From positions 769,001 to 833,000 of the forward strand of contig NZ_BMIH01000001.1 of assembly GCF_014641735.1 (NCBI RefSeq): 64,000 nucleotides of DNA. The letters are read 5' to 3'. Under the pieces are notes generated by a model, which saw nothing but the letters and a program-made list of their open reading frames with translations, was not told the DNA's origin and did not search any database. Origin of the DNA: Sphingomonas metalli (lineage in GTDB: Bacteria > Pseudomonadota > Alphaproteobacteria > Sphingomonadales > Sphingomonadaceae). Made by a program: the position numbers and the translations under genes. Positions 26,412 through 35,225 of this stretch are shown here, piece by piece (position 1 is the stretch's first letter; each line of letters begins with the position of its first letter).

Positions 26412-28259
26412 TCAGGTCAGGGAGGAACAGGGCTGCCGCGCTGATTCGCTTCCGGGCTTGGCATGGATCCGCTGCCTCAGGGCGAGTGCCGACCGGCAGG
26501 CCTGCGCTGCATCCGCCTTCCGTCCCGCGGCGAGCAGGATCCGCGATCGCAGTTCGAGGAGTTCCGCCTGATCCGGATCGTCGGGCCCATATTCGCGGTC
26601 GTAGACGGCTTTGACGAAGTCCGCCCGCGACAATGCATCCTGCGGACGTCGCGCGATCAGATCGGCCTGTGCGGCATAGAATTGCGCGTCGGCAACCTGG
26701 AAGCTCTGCGGCCCGTACAACTTGCCGTAAAGGTCTCGCGCGCGATCGAAGCTCTGCAGGGCCGGCCCCGTCTGTCCCGCTCTGGTCAATACTCTGCCCT
26801 GCAATATCAGCGCCATCCCGATCAGTGGATGGCCGGGATCCAGGACGCGCTCGTAGATGGCGAGCGCCTCGTCCGCGCGCCGGCGTGCAGAGTCCAGACG
26901 CCCCGCTTCCAGATCGGCGCGCGCCTGATTGCGGATCGCGTCTGCGGTGCGCACATGGTCGCGACCAAAGAGCCCGGCAAACACGGTTCTCGCCCGGCTG
27001 AACACCCGTTCCGCCTCGGCGATCCGGCCGATCTGGAGCAGCGCTTCCCCCTGGTTGAGCCAAGCGCGTGCAGCATCCTCGCGATGATCGCCGGGCAACG
27101 CGACGTAGCGCTGCGCAGCCTCACCAAGCAGGTCTGCCGAGGCCAGGTAATTCCCTTCCAGCGTCGCGATTCGCCCCCGCCTCTCGGCGACATCCGCATC
27201 GAGTTCGTCGGCATCGGGGCTACCGCGATCGTAGCTTCCGGTCGCCGCCTGGATTGCCCGCGTGCTGGCTGCTGCGTCACCCCGCTGCCGATAGATGCGC
27301 GCCAGCAAGAGCATCGCACGCGCACGCTCCTCGCCTCTCGGGGGCAAGCGGGCCAGAGCGATCTTCAGATCGCGCTCCGCCTCCTTCGCCACGCCGAGAT
27401 TGGCGTAGATCTCCCCCGTCGCCCGCAACAGGCGCGCGCTCACGCCGGGTTCGTCGGACAGCTCTCCGGCGGCGCGTCTGCTCGCCCGGTCGAGGATGGT
27501 CAGCGCGGTGATCGTGCGGGGGTTCTCGGTTGCGGGATTGGCGATCTGGAAGGTGCCGATCAGGAAATCGAGGCTCTTGTCGGCGAGTTCGCGCTGGCGG
27601 ACCGCCACGCGGCGCTGGCCCTCGGCATAGATGGCGAGGCCGATCGTCACCGCCGCCACCGCCAGCGACGCGGCGGTGACCCACATCAGCCGCCGCTGCC
27701 GCCGCGCGGCGTCGCGGCGGACCAGCGCATCGAGCGGCACGCCGGCGATGCCGGCGATGATCTTGAGCAGCGCCAGCCGCCGGCCGTCCTTGCCCGGACG
27801 CATGTCGGCGGCGATCGGTTCGGCGGGCGCGTCCGACAGGCTCTGGTCGGCCCCCAGCCGGAAGCGGAGCGCCGGCGGGAAGCATTCGCGCGCGTCCCCC
27901 GCATAGGGCTCGCCCGACAGGATCAGGGCGAGCGTGCGCTGCTCGCCGTGCAGTCGCTTGAAGCTGAGGATCTCCTCGTTGACCCATTTCGACTGGGCGG
28001 CCCTGGGGCTGCACAGCACGATCTGGAAGCGCGAGGCGGCAAGCGCCGCGCGCAATTCGCCGCCCAGGTCGCCGCTCGCCGCCAGCTCGTCGCGGTCGCG
28101 GAAGGACGGCAGCAAGCGCCGCTGGACCGGGCCGAACGGGGTCTCGGTGCCGACCAGCGCGCGCGGCATCCGGAACGTCTCGAGCCGGTGGTGCAGCCAG
28201 CGCGCGGCGGCGGCGTCGGCATGGCTATAGCTGATGAAGGCGGCGAAGCGCTCGGTCAC
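26412..28259 (-). CDS. TIR-domain protein with membrane helix and TPR array
   Basis: An N-terminal TIR domain (about residues 4-130 of 615) begins FAAFISYSHADAAAARWLHH and contains FRDRDELAASGDLGGEL. The helix CSPRAAQSKWVNEE carries the conserved glutamate expected of NAD-cleaving TIR enzymes. A single membrane helix (LMWVTAASLAVAAVTIGLAIY) lies near residue 200, followed by about 380 residues of tetratricopeptide-like repeats rich in A, R, L and Y. The GTG at 28259 is chosen because the TIR fold begins at once; ATG 28355 would add 32 low-complexity residues. The protein is probably membrane-bound with TPRs on the far side. It heads a minus-strand set with PEP-CTERM and SLOG genes. Confidence 0.85.
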   Translation of the reverse strand: MTERFAAFISYSHADAAAARWLHHRLETFRMPRALVGTETPFGPVQRRLLPSFRDRDELAASGDLGGELRAALAASRFQIVLCSPRAAQSKWVNEEILSFKRLHGEQRTLALILSGEPYAGDARECFPPALRFRLGADQSLSDAPAEPIAADMRPGKDGRRLALLKIIAGIAGVPLDALVRRDAARRQRRLMWVTAASLAVAAVTIGLAIYAEGQRRVAVRQRELADKSLDFLIGTFQIANPATENPRTITALTILDRASRRAAGELSDEPGVSARLLRATGEIYANLGVAKEAERDLKIALARLPPRGEERARAMLLLARIYRQRGDAAASTRAIQAATGSYDRGSPDADELDADVAERRGRIATLEGNYLASADLLGEAAQRYVALPGDHREDAARAWLNQGEALLQIGRIAEAERVFSRARTVFAGLFGRDHVRTADAIRNQARADLEAGRLDSARRRADEALAIYERVLDPGHPLIGMALILQGRVLTRAGQTGPALQSFDRARDLYGKLYGPQSFQVADAQFYAAQADLIARRPQDALSRADFVKAVYDREYGPDDPDQAELLELRSRILLAAGRKADAAQACRSALALRQRIHAKPGSESARQPCSSLT

Positions 28260-28413
28260 CGACGCACCGCCGCGGCCAAGCCTGCGCTGTTCCCGAAGCG
28301 TCGCCCCACCCTGTGATCTCCCCCGACCATCAGTGCCGCGCGCAGCTTGGCACATTCGGAAAGCGGGTCAATATCCGTGGTCTAGCAAATCCGAAGGCTG
28401 GCGACGCGCCGGC

Positions 28414-29892
28414 TCAGGCGGAATAGGAGTCCAGGAAGCGCTGGTGCGCCGGCAGCGCCCGGACCGCGCCCGCGATCGACTCGCGCATCCCGTCCAGCAC
28501 TGCTTTCAGCTGGGCCGAGGGCATCAACCCGACCAGCGGGTGGTGGCTCGCCGCCTTCAATCTCTGGCCGAGCATCACCTGAAGCCAGGAGGCGACGCGG
28601 AAGAGTTCGTGATCGGCCTGATAGGCATGGGCGCTGTCGCGGAACAGGGCGATCCGCTCTGCGAGACCGTCGGGGATCGGCATGGCGCGCCGGTCGCGCC
28701 AGAAGGGCTCGGGGCGGTCGTTGACGTGATAATGGAGGATGATGAAGTCGCGTACGCCCTCGATTTCGCGCGCCGCCTGTTCGTTGAAGCGCGCGATCGC
28801 GGCCTCGCTCGGCCGGCCGGCCGGAAGGAGCTGGAGGAACCGGGTCAGCGCGATCATGATCAGGTGGATGCTGGTCGACTCGAGCGGCTCGACGAAGCCG
28901 CTGGCGAGGCTGAGCGCGATGCAGTTGCGGCTCCAGGCCGCCTTGCGCCGGCCGGTCTGGAACCGGATCAGCCGGGGCTCGATCAGCCGCTCGCCCTCCA
29001 CGCCGGCGAGCAGCCGCTCGTGCGCGGCGGCGTCGCTCAGATAGTCGGCGCAATAGACGAGCCCGTTGCCGACGCGATGCTGGAGCGGGATCTTCCACCG
29101 CCAGCCCGCGTCGTGCGCGATCGCGCGGGTATAGGGCCGCGCCGGCTCGACCGCCGCCGTCTGCATGGCGAGCGCGCGGTTGGTCGGCAGCCAGTGGCTC
29201 CAATCCTCGAAGCCGACGCCCAGCGCCTCGCCAATCAGCAGCGCGCGAAAACCGGTGCAGTCGAAGAACAGGTCGCCGCCGACCTCCCGTCCGTCGGCGA
29301 GGACGAGGCCGGTAATGTCGCCGCTCTCGGCGTCGCGCACGACCCGGTCGATGCGGCCCTCGATCCGGGTCAGACCGTTCGCCTCGGCCTTGCCGCGCAG
29401 GAATTGGGCATAGCGGCCGGCATCGAAGTGATAGGCGTAGTTGAGGGCCGGCGAGCCGCCGATCGCGAAGCGCTCGGCCAGCCCGGCCTCATGTTCGTAG
29501 CAATAGGCGCCGAACGGCTCGGCCTCTCCCCGCGCCTGCGCTTCCAGCCAGAAATGGTGGAAGTCGCTCATCCAGGTCGACTGGCCGACATCGCCGAACG
29601 AGTGGAAGTAGCGATCGCCGTCGAAGGCCCAGTTCTCGAACGAGATGCCCAGCTTGAAGCTGGCGCCCGTCGCCTGCACGAACTCGCGCTCGTCCACGCC
29701 GATCAGCGCGTGGAAGGCGCGCACGGTCGGGATGGTCGACTCGCCGACCCCGACCGTGCCGATCTCGTCGGATTCGATCAGCGTCACGTCCGCGAAGGGA
29801 CCGAGCTGGCGGGTCAGGATCGCGGCCGCCAGCCAGCCTGCGGTGCCGCCGCCGGCGATGACGATGCGGCGGGGTCGCGGTGTGCCGGTCAC
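28414..29892 (-). CDS. Flavin-dependent tryptophan-halogenase-family protein
   Basis: This 492-aa FAD protein has the FAD motif GGGTAGW near the N-terminus, the conserved lysine in FKLGISFENW and the halogenase signature WRWKIP. FVEPLESTSIHLI completes the active-site region. These enzymes make hypohalous acid that is passed to a lysine and then to an aromatic substrate. Family members embedded in sphingomonad carbohydrate loci have no proven substrate. The GTG start at 29892 overlaps the stop of the JmjC-like gene (GTGA). It is the last gene of SapC - cupin - halogenase. Confidence 0.9.
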   Translation of the reverse strand: MTGTPRPRRIVIAGGGTAGWLAAAILTRQLGPFADVTLIESDEIGTVGVGESTIPTVRAFHALIGVDEREFVQATGASFKLGISFENWAFDGDRYFHSFGDVGQSTWMSDFHHFWLEAQARGEAEPFGAYCYEHEAGLAERFAIGGSPALNYAYHFDAGRYAQFLRGKAEANGLTRIEGRIDRVVRDAESGDITGLVLADGREVGGDLFFDCTGFRALLIGEALGVGFEDWSHWLPTNRALAMQTAAVEPARPYTRAIAHDAGWRWKIPLQHRVGNGLVYCADYLSDAAAHERLLAGVEGERLIEPRLIRFQTGRRKAAWSRNCIALSLASGFVEPLESTSIHLIMIALTRFLQLLPAGRPSEAAIARFNEQAAREIEGVRDFIILHYHVNDRPEPFWRDRRAMPIPDGLAERIALFRDSAHAYQADHELFRVASWLQVMLGQRLKAASHHPLVGLMPSAQLKAVLDGMRESIAGAVRALPAHQRFLDSYSA

Positions 29893-30926
29893 CGATTGAT
29901 CCGTTGCAGCAGTTGCGCGCGGAGCCGGCGGGCCGAGCGCGCGTCGAGCGGCGCGAGGGGCCCCTGCGCCGCCGCCGGCAGGTGCGCGGCGGGGCGATCC
30001 GCCGGGCCGAACAGGTAATAGTCGAACATCGCCGCCCAGGCCGCCTTCTCGGCCGGGGGCCGGTCGCGCAGGCTCAGCATGCCGTGCAGGATGGTCGTCA
30101 TCGGGGAGTCCATGAACCCCGGCGCCTCGTTCCACCAATAGTTGATCATGACGTTGAAGTCGGACAGCGCCTCGACATGATGCCACCAGAGCGCCGGATA
30201 GACCACGGCATCGCCGGGCTCGAGCTCGGCGACGAGGGCGTGGCGCTGCGCCTCCGCAAAGGCCGGGAAGCGGTCGAGGTCGGGCGCGCGGAAATCGACC
30301 AGCGAGACGACCTGGCCGCCCGGCGTCGGCTCGAGCGGGCCGGGATAGAGGTTGGCGATCTGATCCGGCGGAAAGAGGGTGAAACGCCGGCGGCCGACCG
30401 CGACGCAGGCGATGTTGTTCGACATGTCGTAATGCGCCGACGCGATCGTGCGGTTGCCGATCCAGATGCTGCGCAACGCCTGTGCGAAGGCCGGATCGTT
30501 TGACGGAAGGTCGTTGCCCGCCGCGGCGAACCCGGGGAAGAACTGGTCGAGATCGGTCGAGCCGACATAGAAGCTGTCGCCGGTCCCGTCGGTCAGCATC
30601 TGCCGCACGAAATCGTCGAGTGGAACCCGCGCCGCGGCGAAGTTCAGCCGGGTCAGGCCGTCGTCGTAGAAGAAGCGGCCGCCCGCCCCTGCCGGCGCCG
30701 TGTAGCCGACGCCCGGCCGGCCGCTGTAGAAGGTCAGGAGATAGTCGGCCGCGGCCCCCGCCCCCCGGCTTCCGGCTGCGACGATCGGCCAGTCATGCAC
30801 CAGTCCGCGGACGATCACCGGCTGGTTGCGCCGCACGAGCGTGCTGGGATGCGCGCCGCCCAGCTGCGCCGCGTCGATCTCCGCCACGCGCGCGGCCGTG
30901 ATCGCCGAACCGGCCGTCCCCGTCAC
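29889..30926 (-). CDS. JmjC-like cupin (cupin_8) oxygenase family protein
   Basis: This 345-aa protein has the iron-binding HxD in ASAHYDMSNN and the distal histidine in YPALWWHHVEAL, the arrangement of JmjC-type 2-oxoglutarate oxygenases. RRNQPVIVRGLVHDWP at the N-terminus is also typical. Related enzymes hydroxylate proteins or small molecules. It starts at GTG 30926, overlapping the SapC stop by GTGA, and its own stop overlaps the halogenase start the same way. The tight coupling suggests a multi-enzyme pathway. Confidence 0.85.
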   Translation of the reverse strand: MTGTAGSAITAARVAEIDAAQLGGAHPSTLVRRNQPVIVRGLVHDWPIVAAGSRGAGAAADYLLTFYSGRPGVGYTAPAGAGGRFFYDDGLTRLNFAAARVPLDDFVRQMLTDGTGDSFYVGSTDLDQFFPGFAAAGNDLPSNDPAFAQALRSIWIGNRTIASAHYDMSNNIACVAVGRRRFTLFPPDQIANLYPGPLEPTPGGQVVSLVDFRAPDLDRFPAFAEAQRHALVAELEPGDAVVYPALWWHHVEALSDFNVMINYWWNEAPGFMDSPMTTILHGMLSLRDRPPAEKAAWAAMFDYYLFGPADRPAAHLPAAAQGPLAPLDARSARRLRAQLLQRINR

Positions 30927-31639
30927 GCCGCGGCCCGTTGCGCCGACTTGAGCGCGATCAGCCGCTGGACGTTGCCGAGCGAGGCGGCGGCCAGCATCGC
31001 CCCTTCCAGCAGGCCGCGACGATGCAGGCGCTCCAGCGCGTCGCCGGTCAGGTCGGCGAGCGCCTGACGGTCGACCACCAGAATGTCCGGCACCTCATAG
31101 GTGACGCCGTCGTCAAGCGCGATCTGCAAGGTGATCGCCTGCAACAGGCCCGCCTCGCGCCACGCGGCGCACACTTCGCCGACCGTTTCCATGCCCCCGT
31201 AGATCGTCCGCAGCACGCCCGTGATATGGTCGAGCAGCGGGGCGTTGCCGCCATGTTCCTTGAACAGGGGCAGCCCATCGGGATCGCCGACCCGGGGGTC
31301 GTCGAGGTCGATATGCACCATCGGCTCGCCGTCGCCGTCGCCGCCCGCCCCCTTGAGCGCGATCGAAAAGGGTCCGCGCCGCTGGAAGACCGGAACATAG
31401 GCGCTGGTCCAGCGATCCCCGTCGAGGAACAGGTTCTCGTCGCGATCCAGACCGAGCAGCGCATAGGGCTGGATCGCCCCGCCCTCCTCGCGGAAGACGA
31501 TGGGGAAGGCGCGCTGCGCCTCCTCGAACTCCGAGGGAAAGATCGGCAGCTGGTTGACGCTGTCGCCGAAGGCGGCGCCGGCGCGGATGGCGACGCGCAG
31601 ATCGGCATGATCGACATTGTTCAGCAGCACGCGGTTCAT
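30923..31639 (-). CDS. SapC family protein
   Basis: This 238-aa cytosolic protein belongs to the SapC family. MNRVLLNNVDHADLRV at the start, LPIFPSEFEEAQRAFPIVF, ALLGLDRDENLFL and YVPVFQRRGPF are characteristic. The C-terminal part has paired helices (GMETVGEVCAAWREAGLLQ; LHRRGLLEGAMLAAASLGN). The function is unproven; homologues accompany JmjC-like cupins and halogenases next to TonB receptors in sphingomonads and Caulobacter. The ATG at 31639 is preferred over an upstream in-frame start at 31747, which lies by the terminator hairpin. Confidence 0.85.
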   Translation of the reverse strand: MNRVLLNNVDHADLRVAIRAGAAFGDSVNQLPIFPSEFEEAQRAFPIVFREEGGAIQPYALLGLDRDENLFLDGDRWTSAYVPVFQRRGPFSIALKGAGGDGDGEPMVHIDLDDPRVGDPDGLPLFKEHGGNAPLLDHITGVLRTIYGGMETVGEVCAAWREAGLLQAITLQIALDDGVTYEVPDILVVDRQALADLTGDALERLHRRGLLEGAMLAAASLGNVQRLIALKSAQRAAA

Positions 31640-31730
31640 CGCCGTCAGCGTCTTTCCGGGTCGGGGACCTGAAAGTCCCTTCGGCCCAATTGCGTATCGT
31701 TCGGTATCTGGCCCATCAAGCACCGCCCCG

Positions 31731-31761
31731 GAAAAAAAGAAGGCCACTCCGAAGAGTGGCC
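31731..31761 (-). terminator. Rho-independent terminator after the large TonB receptor
   Basis: Read on the minus strand, GGCCACTC and GAGTGGCC form an 8-bp stem closed by the stable tetraloop TTCG (31742-31761) and are followed by a T-rich run (complement of 31731-31740). It lies 28 bp beyond the receptor stop and before the SapC gene, so it separates or attenuates transcription between receptor and operon. Confidence 0.9.
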
Positions 31762-31788
31762 CCAGAGGGGAGATGAACCGGTGGAACC

Positions 31789-34700
31789 CTAGAAACGATA
31801 GCGCGCCCCGACCAGCACGCGCGGCTTGTTCTCCTGCGCGAAGAAGGTCTGGTTCTTCGAGCGGCCGTAGCTGCGCACCGACTCGCTGGTCAGGTTGATC
31901 CCTTCCAGCGACACCGCGATCTGCCGGCTGATGTCCCAGCTGACGTTGAGGTCGACGGTGCTGTACGGCGCGAAGAAGACCGGGTTGCGATCGGTGGTGC
32001 CGCCACGCCCGAGCTCGGACAGGAACTTGTCGCGCCAGTTATAGGTCAGTCGCGCCGACAGTCCGTTCTTGTCGTAGATGAGCGAGGCGTTCGCCGTGTC
32101 GGACAGGCCGAGCAGCGCGAACTGATCCGATGTCGGCGGGGCGAGCACGTCGATGCCGACATTGCCGCGCACCAGGGTATAGGACGCCGCCACGCCGATG
32201 CCGGTATCGCCGAAGAAATACTGGCCCGCAAACTCGGCGCCGTAGATCTCGGCATCGCGATTGTTGATCGGCGAGGCGATCGAGAAGTTCGCCAGCGGAT
32301 CGTTGGCGTCCGGCGTGATGTCGACCGCGCGCGACAGCTGGTCGAAATAGCCCTGATTGACCGACACGCCGGTGCTGTTGGCGCGGATGTCGGCATCGGT
32401 CTGGGCGACGTTGCCACCGTTCTGGATCAGCCGTGCGGTGTAGCTGAACAGGTTGATGTCGGTCCGGTCGAGGCCGAGCCGGCTGAGCGCCGCGGCCGCG
32501 GTGCCGGAGCGCGAGCCCGCCGCCCCGGTGGTGGCGTCGCGCAGGCCGAACAGATTGCCGTTCGACAGGCCGGTACCGATGAAGTTGCGCACCCGCTTGT
32601 CGAAGAAGCCGGCCGAGAGGTAGCTCGACGGCTTGAAGTACCATTCGACGGACACGTCGAAATTGTCCGAGACCAGCGGCCGCAGGTTCGGATTGCCCCG
32701 CGTTCCGTTGGGCTGGCCGCCGAACAGCGTGGGCCGGCTGCCCGCACCCGCCGTCGAGCTGACGAACTGGTCGCCATAGGACGGCCGCGCGATCGTGCGG
32801 CTGAACGAGGCACGCGTGATGACGTTCTCGAACGGCGAGATCTGGAAGTCGATCGAGGGCAGCAGGTTATCGTAGCTGCCGCGACCGGACAGCGGCGAGG
32901 CGGTCGACGATCCGGGCACGTTGAAGTCGTTGTCCGACGTCCAGATGATCGCCGAGGGACCGTTGACGAGCGAGAAGGCACGCACCTTCGTCACCTCGTA
33001 GCGGGCGCCGACCACCAGCGTGGCGTCCGCGCCGGCGATCTGCCCCTTCCAGGTCAGCTGGCCGTAGACCGAGGCGATCTTCTCCTCGATGCTGTCGTCG
33101 TTGGCGGAGCCGGCGGTGACCGGGTTGCCCCGCGCCGCGTAGAGCGGCGAGAAGATGTTGGTCAGCGCCACCGCGTTGCCGCGGAAGGCGTTGAGGCCGG
33201 GTCCGGTGACGCCGGGCTTGAAGTGGTCGAACTTGCAGACGAGGCAGAAGGTCTTGATCAGGCTGGCGGCCTGCGCCTCGACCTCGCCCGGATTGCTGAT
33301 GCTCCAGTCGCCCAGCGTCTGCTGGGTCTGGGTGCGGGTCGAGCGCAGCTTCGAGTCGATATAGCTGCCGCCGAACTCCGCCTTGCTGCCGCCGCCCAGG
33401 TCCCAGCCCAGGCCCAGCTGCGCCTGGTTGATGGTCTGGATCTGGCGCGCCGAGTTGGTGCGGGCGACCTGGGTGCCGAGGTCCCCGGCATCGAGCTGGC
33501 CGTTGCAGTTGCCGATGATCCGGCCCGGCCCGGTGCTGGTCGCCAGCGCCCGACAGTCGTTGATCGTCTCGGTGATCGTCGGGAAGCCGCGCGTCCAGTC
33601 GATCGTCTGCCCGTTGACGACGTTCGCACCCATCGAGAACAGGGTCGAGCTGGCGCCGTTGGACGCATCCGGCAGCGCCTGCGACTTGGAATGCTGGATG
33701 TCGGCGACCAGCTTGAACGTGTCGGTCACGTCCCAGGCCGCGTTCAGGCCATATTCCTGCAGCTTGTCCTTGGTGGCGCGATATTGCTGCTCGTAGCCGG
33801 TGTCCTTCGGATCGGGCACCGCCTGCGAGATGACGGTCGCGGTCGGCACCGGGCTGTTGTCGAAGGTGACCGTGCCAAACGGACGGTTGAGCCAGTTGGT
33901 CTGGTCCTGCCGCGCCTCGTTCTGGCGGTTCTGCGCCCAGAGCACGTCGGCCGTCACCAGCAGGCTCTCGACCGGGCGGAATTGCAGCACGCCCGAGGCG
34001 TTGATGCGCTCGCGCGTCGATTCCGAGAAGTGGTAGCGCGCGTCGTTCGGGAACGCGATCAGGCTGCCCGCCGGCGGCCGGTTGTTGACCACGGTGTTCG
34101 AGCCGAAGATGTCGCCGGGATTGTCGATCGTGCGGATGTTCCAGGCGTTCGACGTCGAGCTGGCGGCGGTCGAGTTGCGCTTCTGGTAGCTGCCGAACAG
34201 GGCGACACCGAAGGTATCGCTATCATTCTTCCAGTTGACGAGGCCCGAGACTTCCGGCGTGACCTTGGCCAGGCCATCCTCGTCCTTCGAGATGCTGGTG
34301 TCGTAGACCGCCTTGGCGCCGATCGAGCCGGACAGGCCCGACTGCCGCGAGTCGAGCGGCTTGCGGGTGATGACGTTGATCGTCGCGCCGATGCCGCCGG
34401 TCGGGATCGCCGCGCGGCCGGTCTTGTAGACCTCGAGCGTGCTGACGCCTTCCGAGGCGAGATTGCCGAAGTCGAAGGAGCGTCCGGTGGCCGTGGCGAA
34501 ATCGACGCTCTGGTCGCCGCCGACGCCCTGGAGGTTCGTCGCGGGCAGCTGACGGCCGTTCAGGGTCACGAGGTTGAAGCCGCCGCCGAAGCCGCGCGCG
34601 GTCACCTCTGCGCCCTCGCCGTTGACGCGGTTGATCGACACGCCGGTCACGCGCTGGAGCGATTCGGCGAGATTGGTGTCCGGGAATTTGCCGATATCCT

Positions 34701-35001
34701 CGGCGGAGATCGCGTCGACGATGCCGTTCGAGTTGCGCTTGATGTCGATCGCGCGGTTAAGCGAGGCGCGGATACCCGTCACGACGATGTCATCGCCCGA
34801 ACCGTCCGTTGGAGGCGTCGCGGCGCCGTCCTGGGCGGTGCGCGGCGCGTCCTCCGAACCCGGCTGGGCATTGGTCGCGGGCGCATTCGTATCGTCGCCG
34901 CCACCGACGACCTGCGCGGCGGCCGGCGATGCCAGGACCAGCGCCATCGCACCGACAGATGTCGTGCAGACGAGCGCGCCTAGTGATGGAAAACCCCTCA
35001 T
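31789..35001 (-). CDS. Large TonB-dependent receptor, TonB-Xanth-Caul (carbohydrate) type
   Basis: This 1070-aa outer-membrane receptor has a signal peptide (residues 1-29, ending SPAAAQ), a TonB-box-like DIVVTGIRASLNRAIDIKR, and the plug signature ISAEDIGKFPDTNLAESLQR with VTARGFGGGFNLVTLNGR. These match the TonB-Xanth-Caul subfamily, which imports oligosaccharides. The barrel ends LVGARYRF. A strong ribosome site (GGGGAGGAAG) precedes the ATG. The palindrome CAATCGATTG and a GTATACGG box lie upstream. It heads a galactoside locus and is followed by a terminator and the SapC operon. Confidence 0.93.
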   Translation of the reverse strand: MRGFPSLGALVCTTSVGAMALVLASPAAAQVVGGGDDTNAPATNAQPGSEDAPRTAQDGAATPPTDGSGDDIVVTGIRASLNRAIDIKRNSNGIVDAISAEDIGKFPDTNLAESLQRVTGVSINRVNGEGAEVTARGFGGGFNLVTLNGRQLPATNLQGVGGDQSVDFATATGRSFDFGNLASEGVSTLEVYKTGRAAIPTGGIGATINVITRKPLDSRQSGLSGSIGAKAVYDTSISKDEDGLAKVTPEVSGLVNWKNDSDTFGVALFGSYQKRNSTAASSTSNAWNIRTIDNPGDIFGSNTVVNNRPPAGSLIAFPNDARYHFSESTRERINASGVLQFRPVESLLVTADVLWAQNRQNEARQDQTNWLNRPFGTVTFDNSPVPTATVISQAVPDPKDTGYEQQYRATKDKLQEYGLNAAWDVTDTFKLVADIQHSKSQALPDASNGASSTLFSMGANVVNGQTIDWTRGFPTITETINDCRALATSTGPGRIIGNCNGQLDAGDLGTQVARTNSARQIQTINQAQLGLGWDLGGGSKAEFGGSYIDSKLRSTRTQTQQTLGDWSISNPGEVEAQAASLIKTFCLVCKFDHFKPGVTGPGLNAFRGNAVALTNIFSPLYAARGNPVTAGSANDDSIEEKIASVYGQLTWKGQIAGADATLVVGARYEVTKVRAFSLVNGPSAIIWTSDNDFNVPGSSTASPLSGRGSYDNLLPSIDFQISPFENVITRASFSRTIARPSYGDQFVSSTAGAGSRPTLFGGQPNGTRGNPNLRPLVSDNFDVSVEWYFKPSSYLSAGFFDKRVRNFIGTGLSNGNLFGLRDATTGAAGSRSGTAAAALSRLGLDRTDINLFSYTARLIQNGGNVAQTDADIRANSTGVSVNQGYFDQLSRAVDITPDANDPLANFSIASPINNRDAEIYGAEFAGQYFFGDTGIGVAASYTLVRGNVGIDVLAPPTSDQFALLGLSDTANASLIYDKNGLSARLTYNWRDKFLSELGRGGTTDRNPVFFAPYSTVDLNVSWDISRQIAVSLEGINLTSESVRSYGRSKNQTFFAQENKPRVLVGARYRF

Positions 35002-35225
35002 GCTTCCTCCCCTTCCGTTCGGGACGTCGACAGTTATTCTGCGAACCGGTCCAACTGGCGCGTATGCCTAGACCGTTGTCCTACGTTGTCAATCGCAATA
35101 AAAGTATACGGACCATGTAACCGTTATCTTATAATGTCGGACTTTTACCGGCAGGCGGCGACGAACTCTGGTGCATTCGGCTACAATCGATTGGCGGCGC
35201 CGTGCGGGTACTTGGCCGGCGTCGG
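35002..35225. promoter_or_regulatory. Promoter and operator region of the large TonB receptor
   Basis: This A/T-rich intergenic region holds two candidate regulator sites. One is GTATACGG at 35104-35111, shared with the GH2/GH35 intergenic region; the other is the palindrome CAATCGATTG at 35184-35193. Repeated ACGTTGTC/ACCGTTGTC half-site-like words lie at about 35070-35092. No -35/-10 pair can be fixed with confidence. Confidence 0.45.
35184..35193. promoter_or_regulatory. Candidate LacI-type operator upstream of the TonB receptor
   Basis: CAATCGATTG, a perfect 10-bp palindrome preceded by A, sits 183 bp before the receptor start. The same 11 bases (ACAATCGATTG) occur upstream of the sucrose transporter at 6783-6793. 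Confidence 0.45.

Noticed and set aside
23391..28259. Calling the TIR/SLOG cluster a proven Thoeris system
   Set aside because: The domains are suggestive but the SLOG effector lacks SIR2, the TIR protein carries TPRs and a membrane helix, and a surface protein lies between. It is reported only as a hypothesis.
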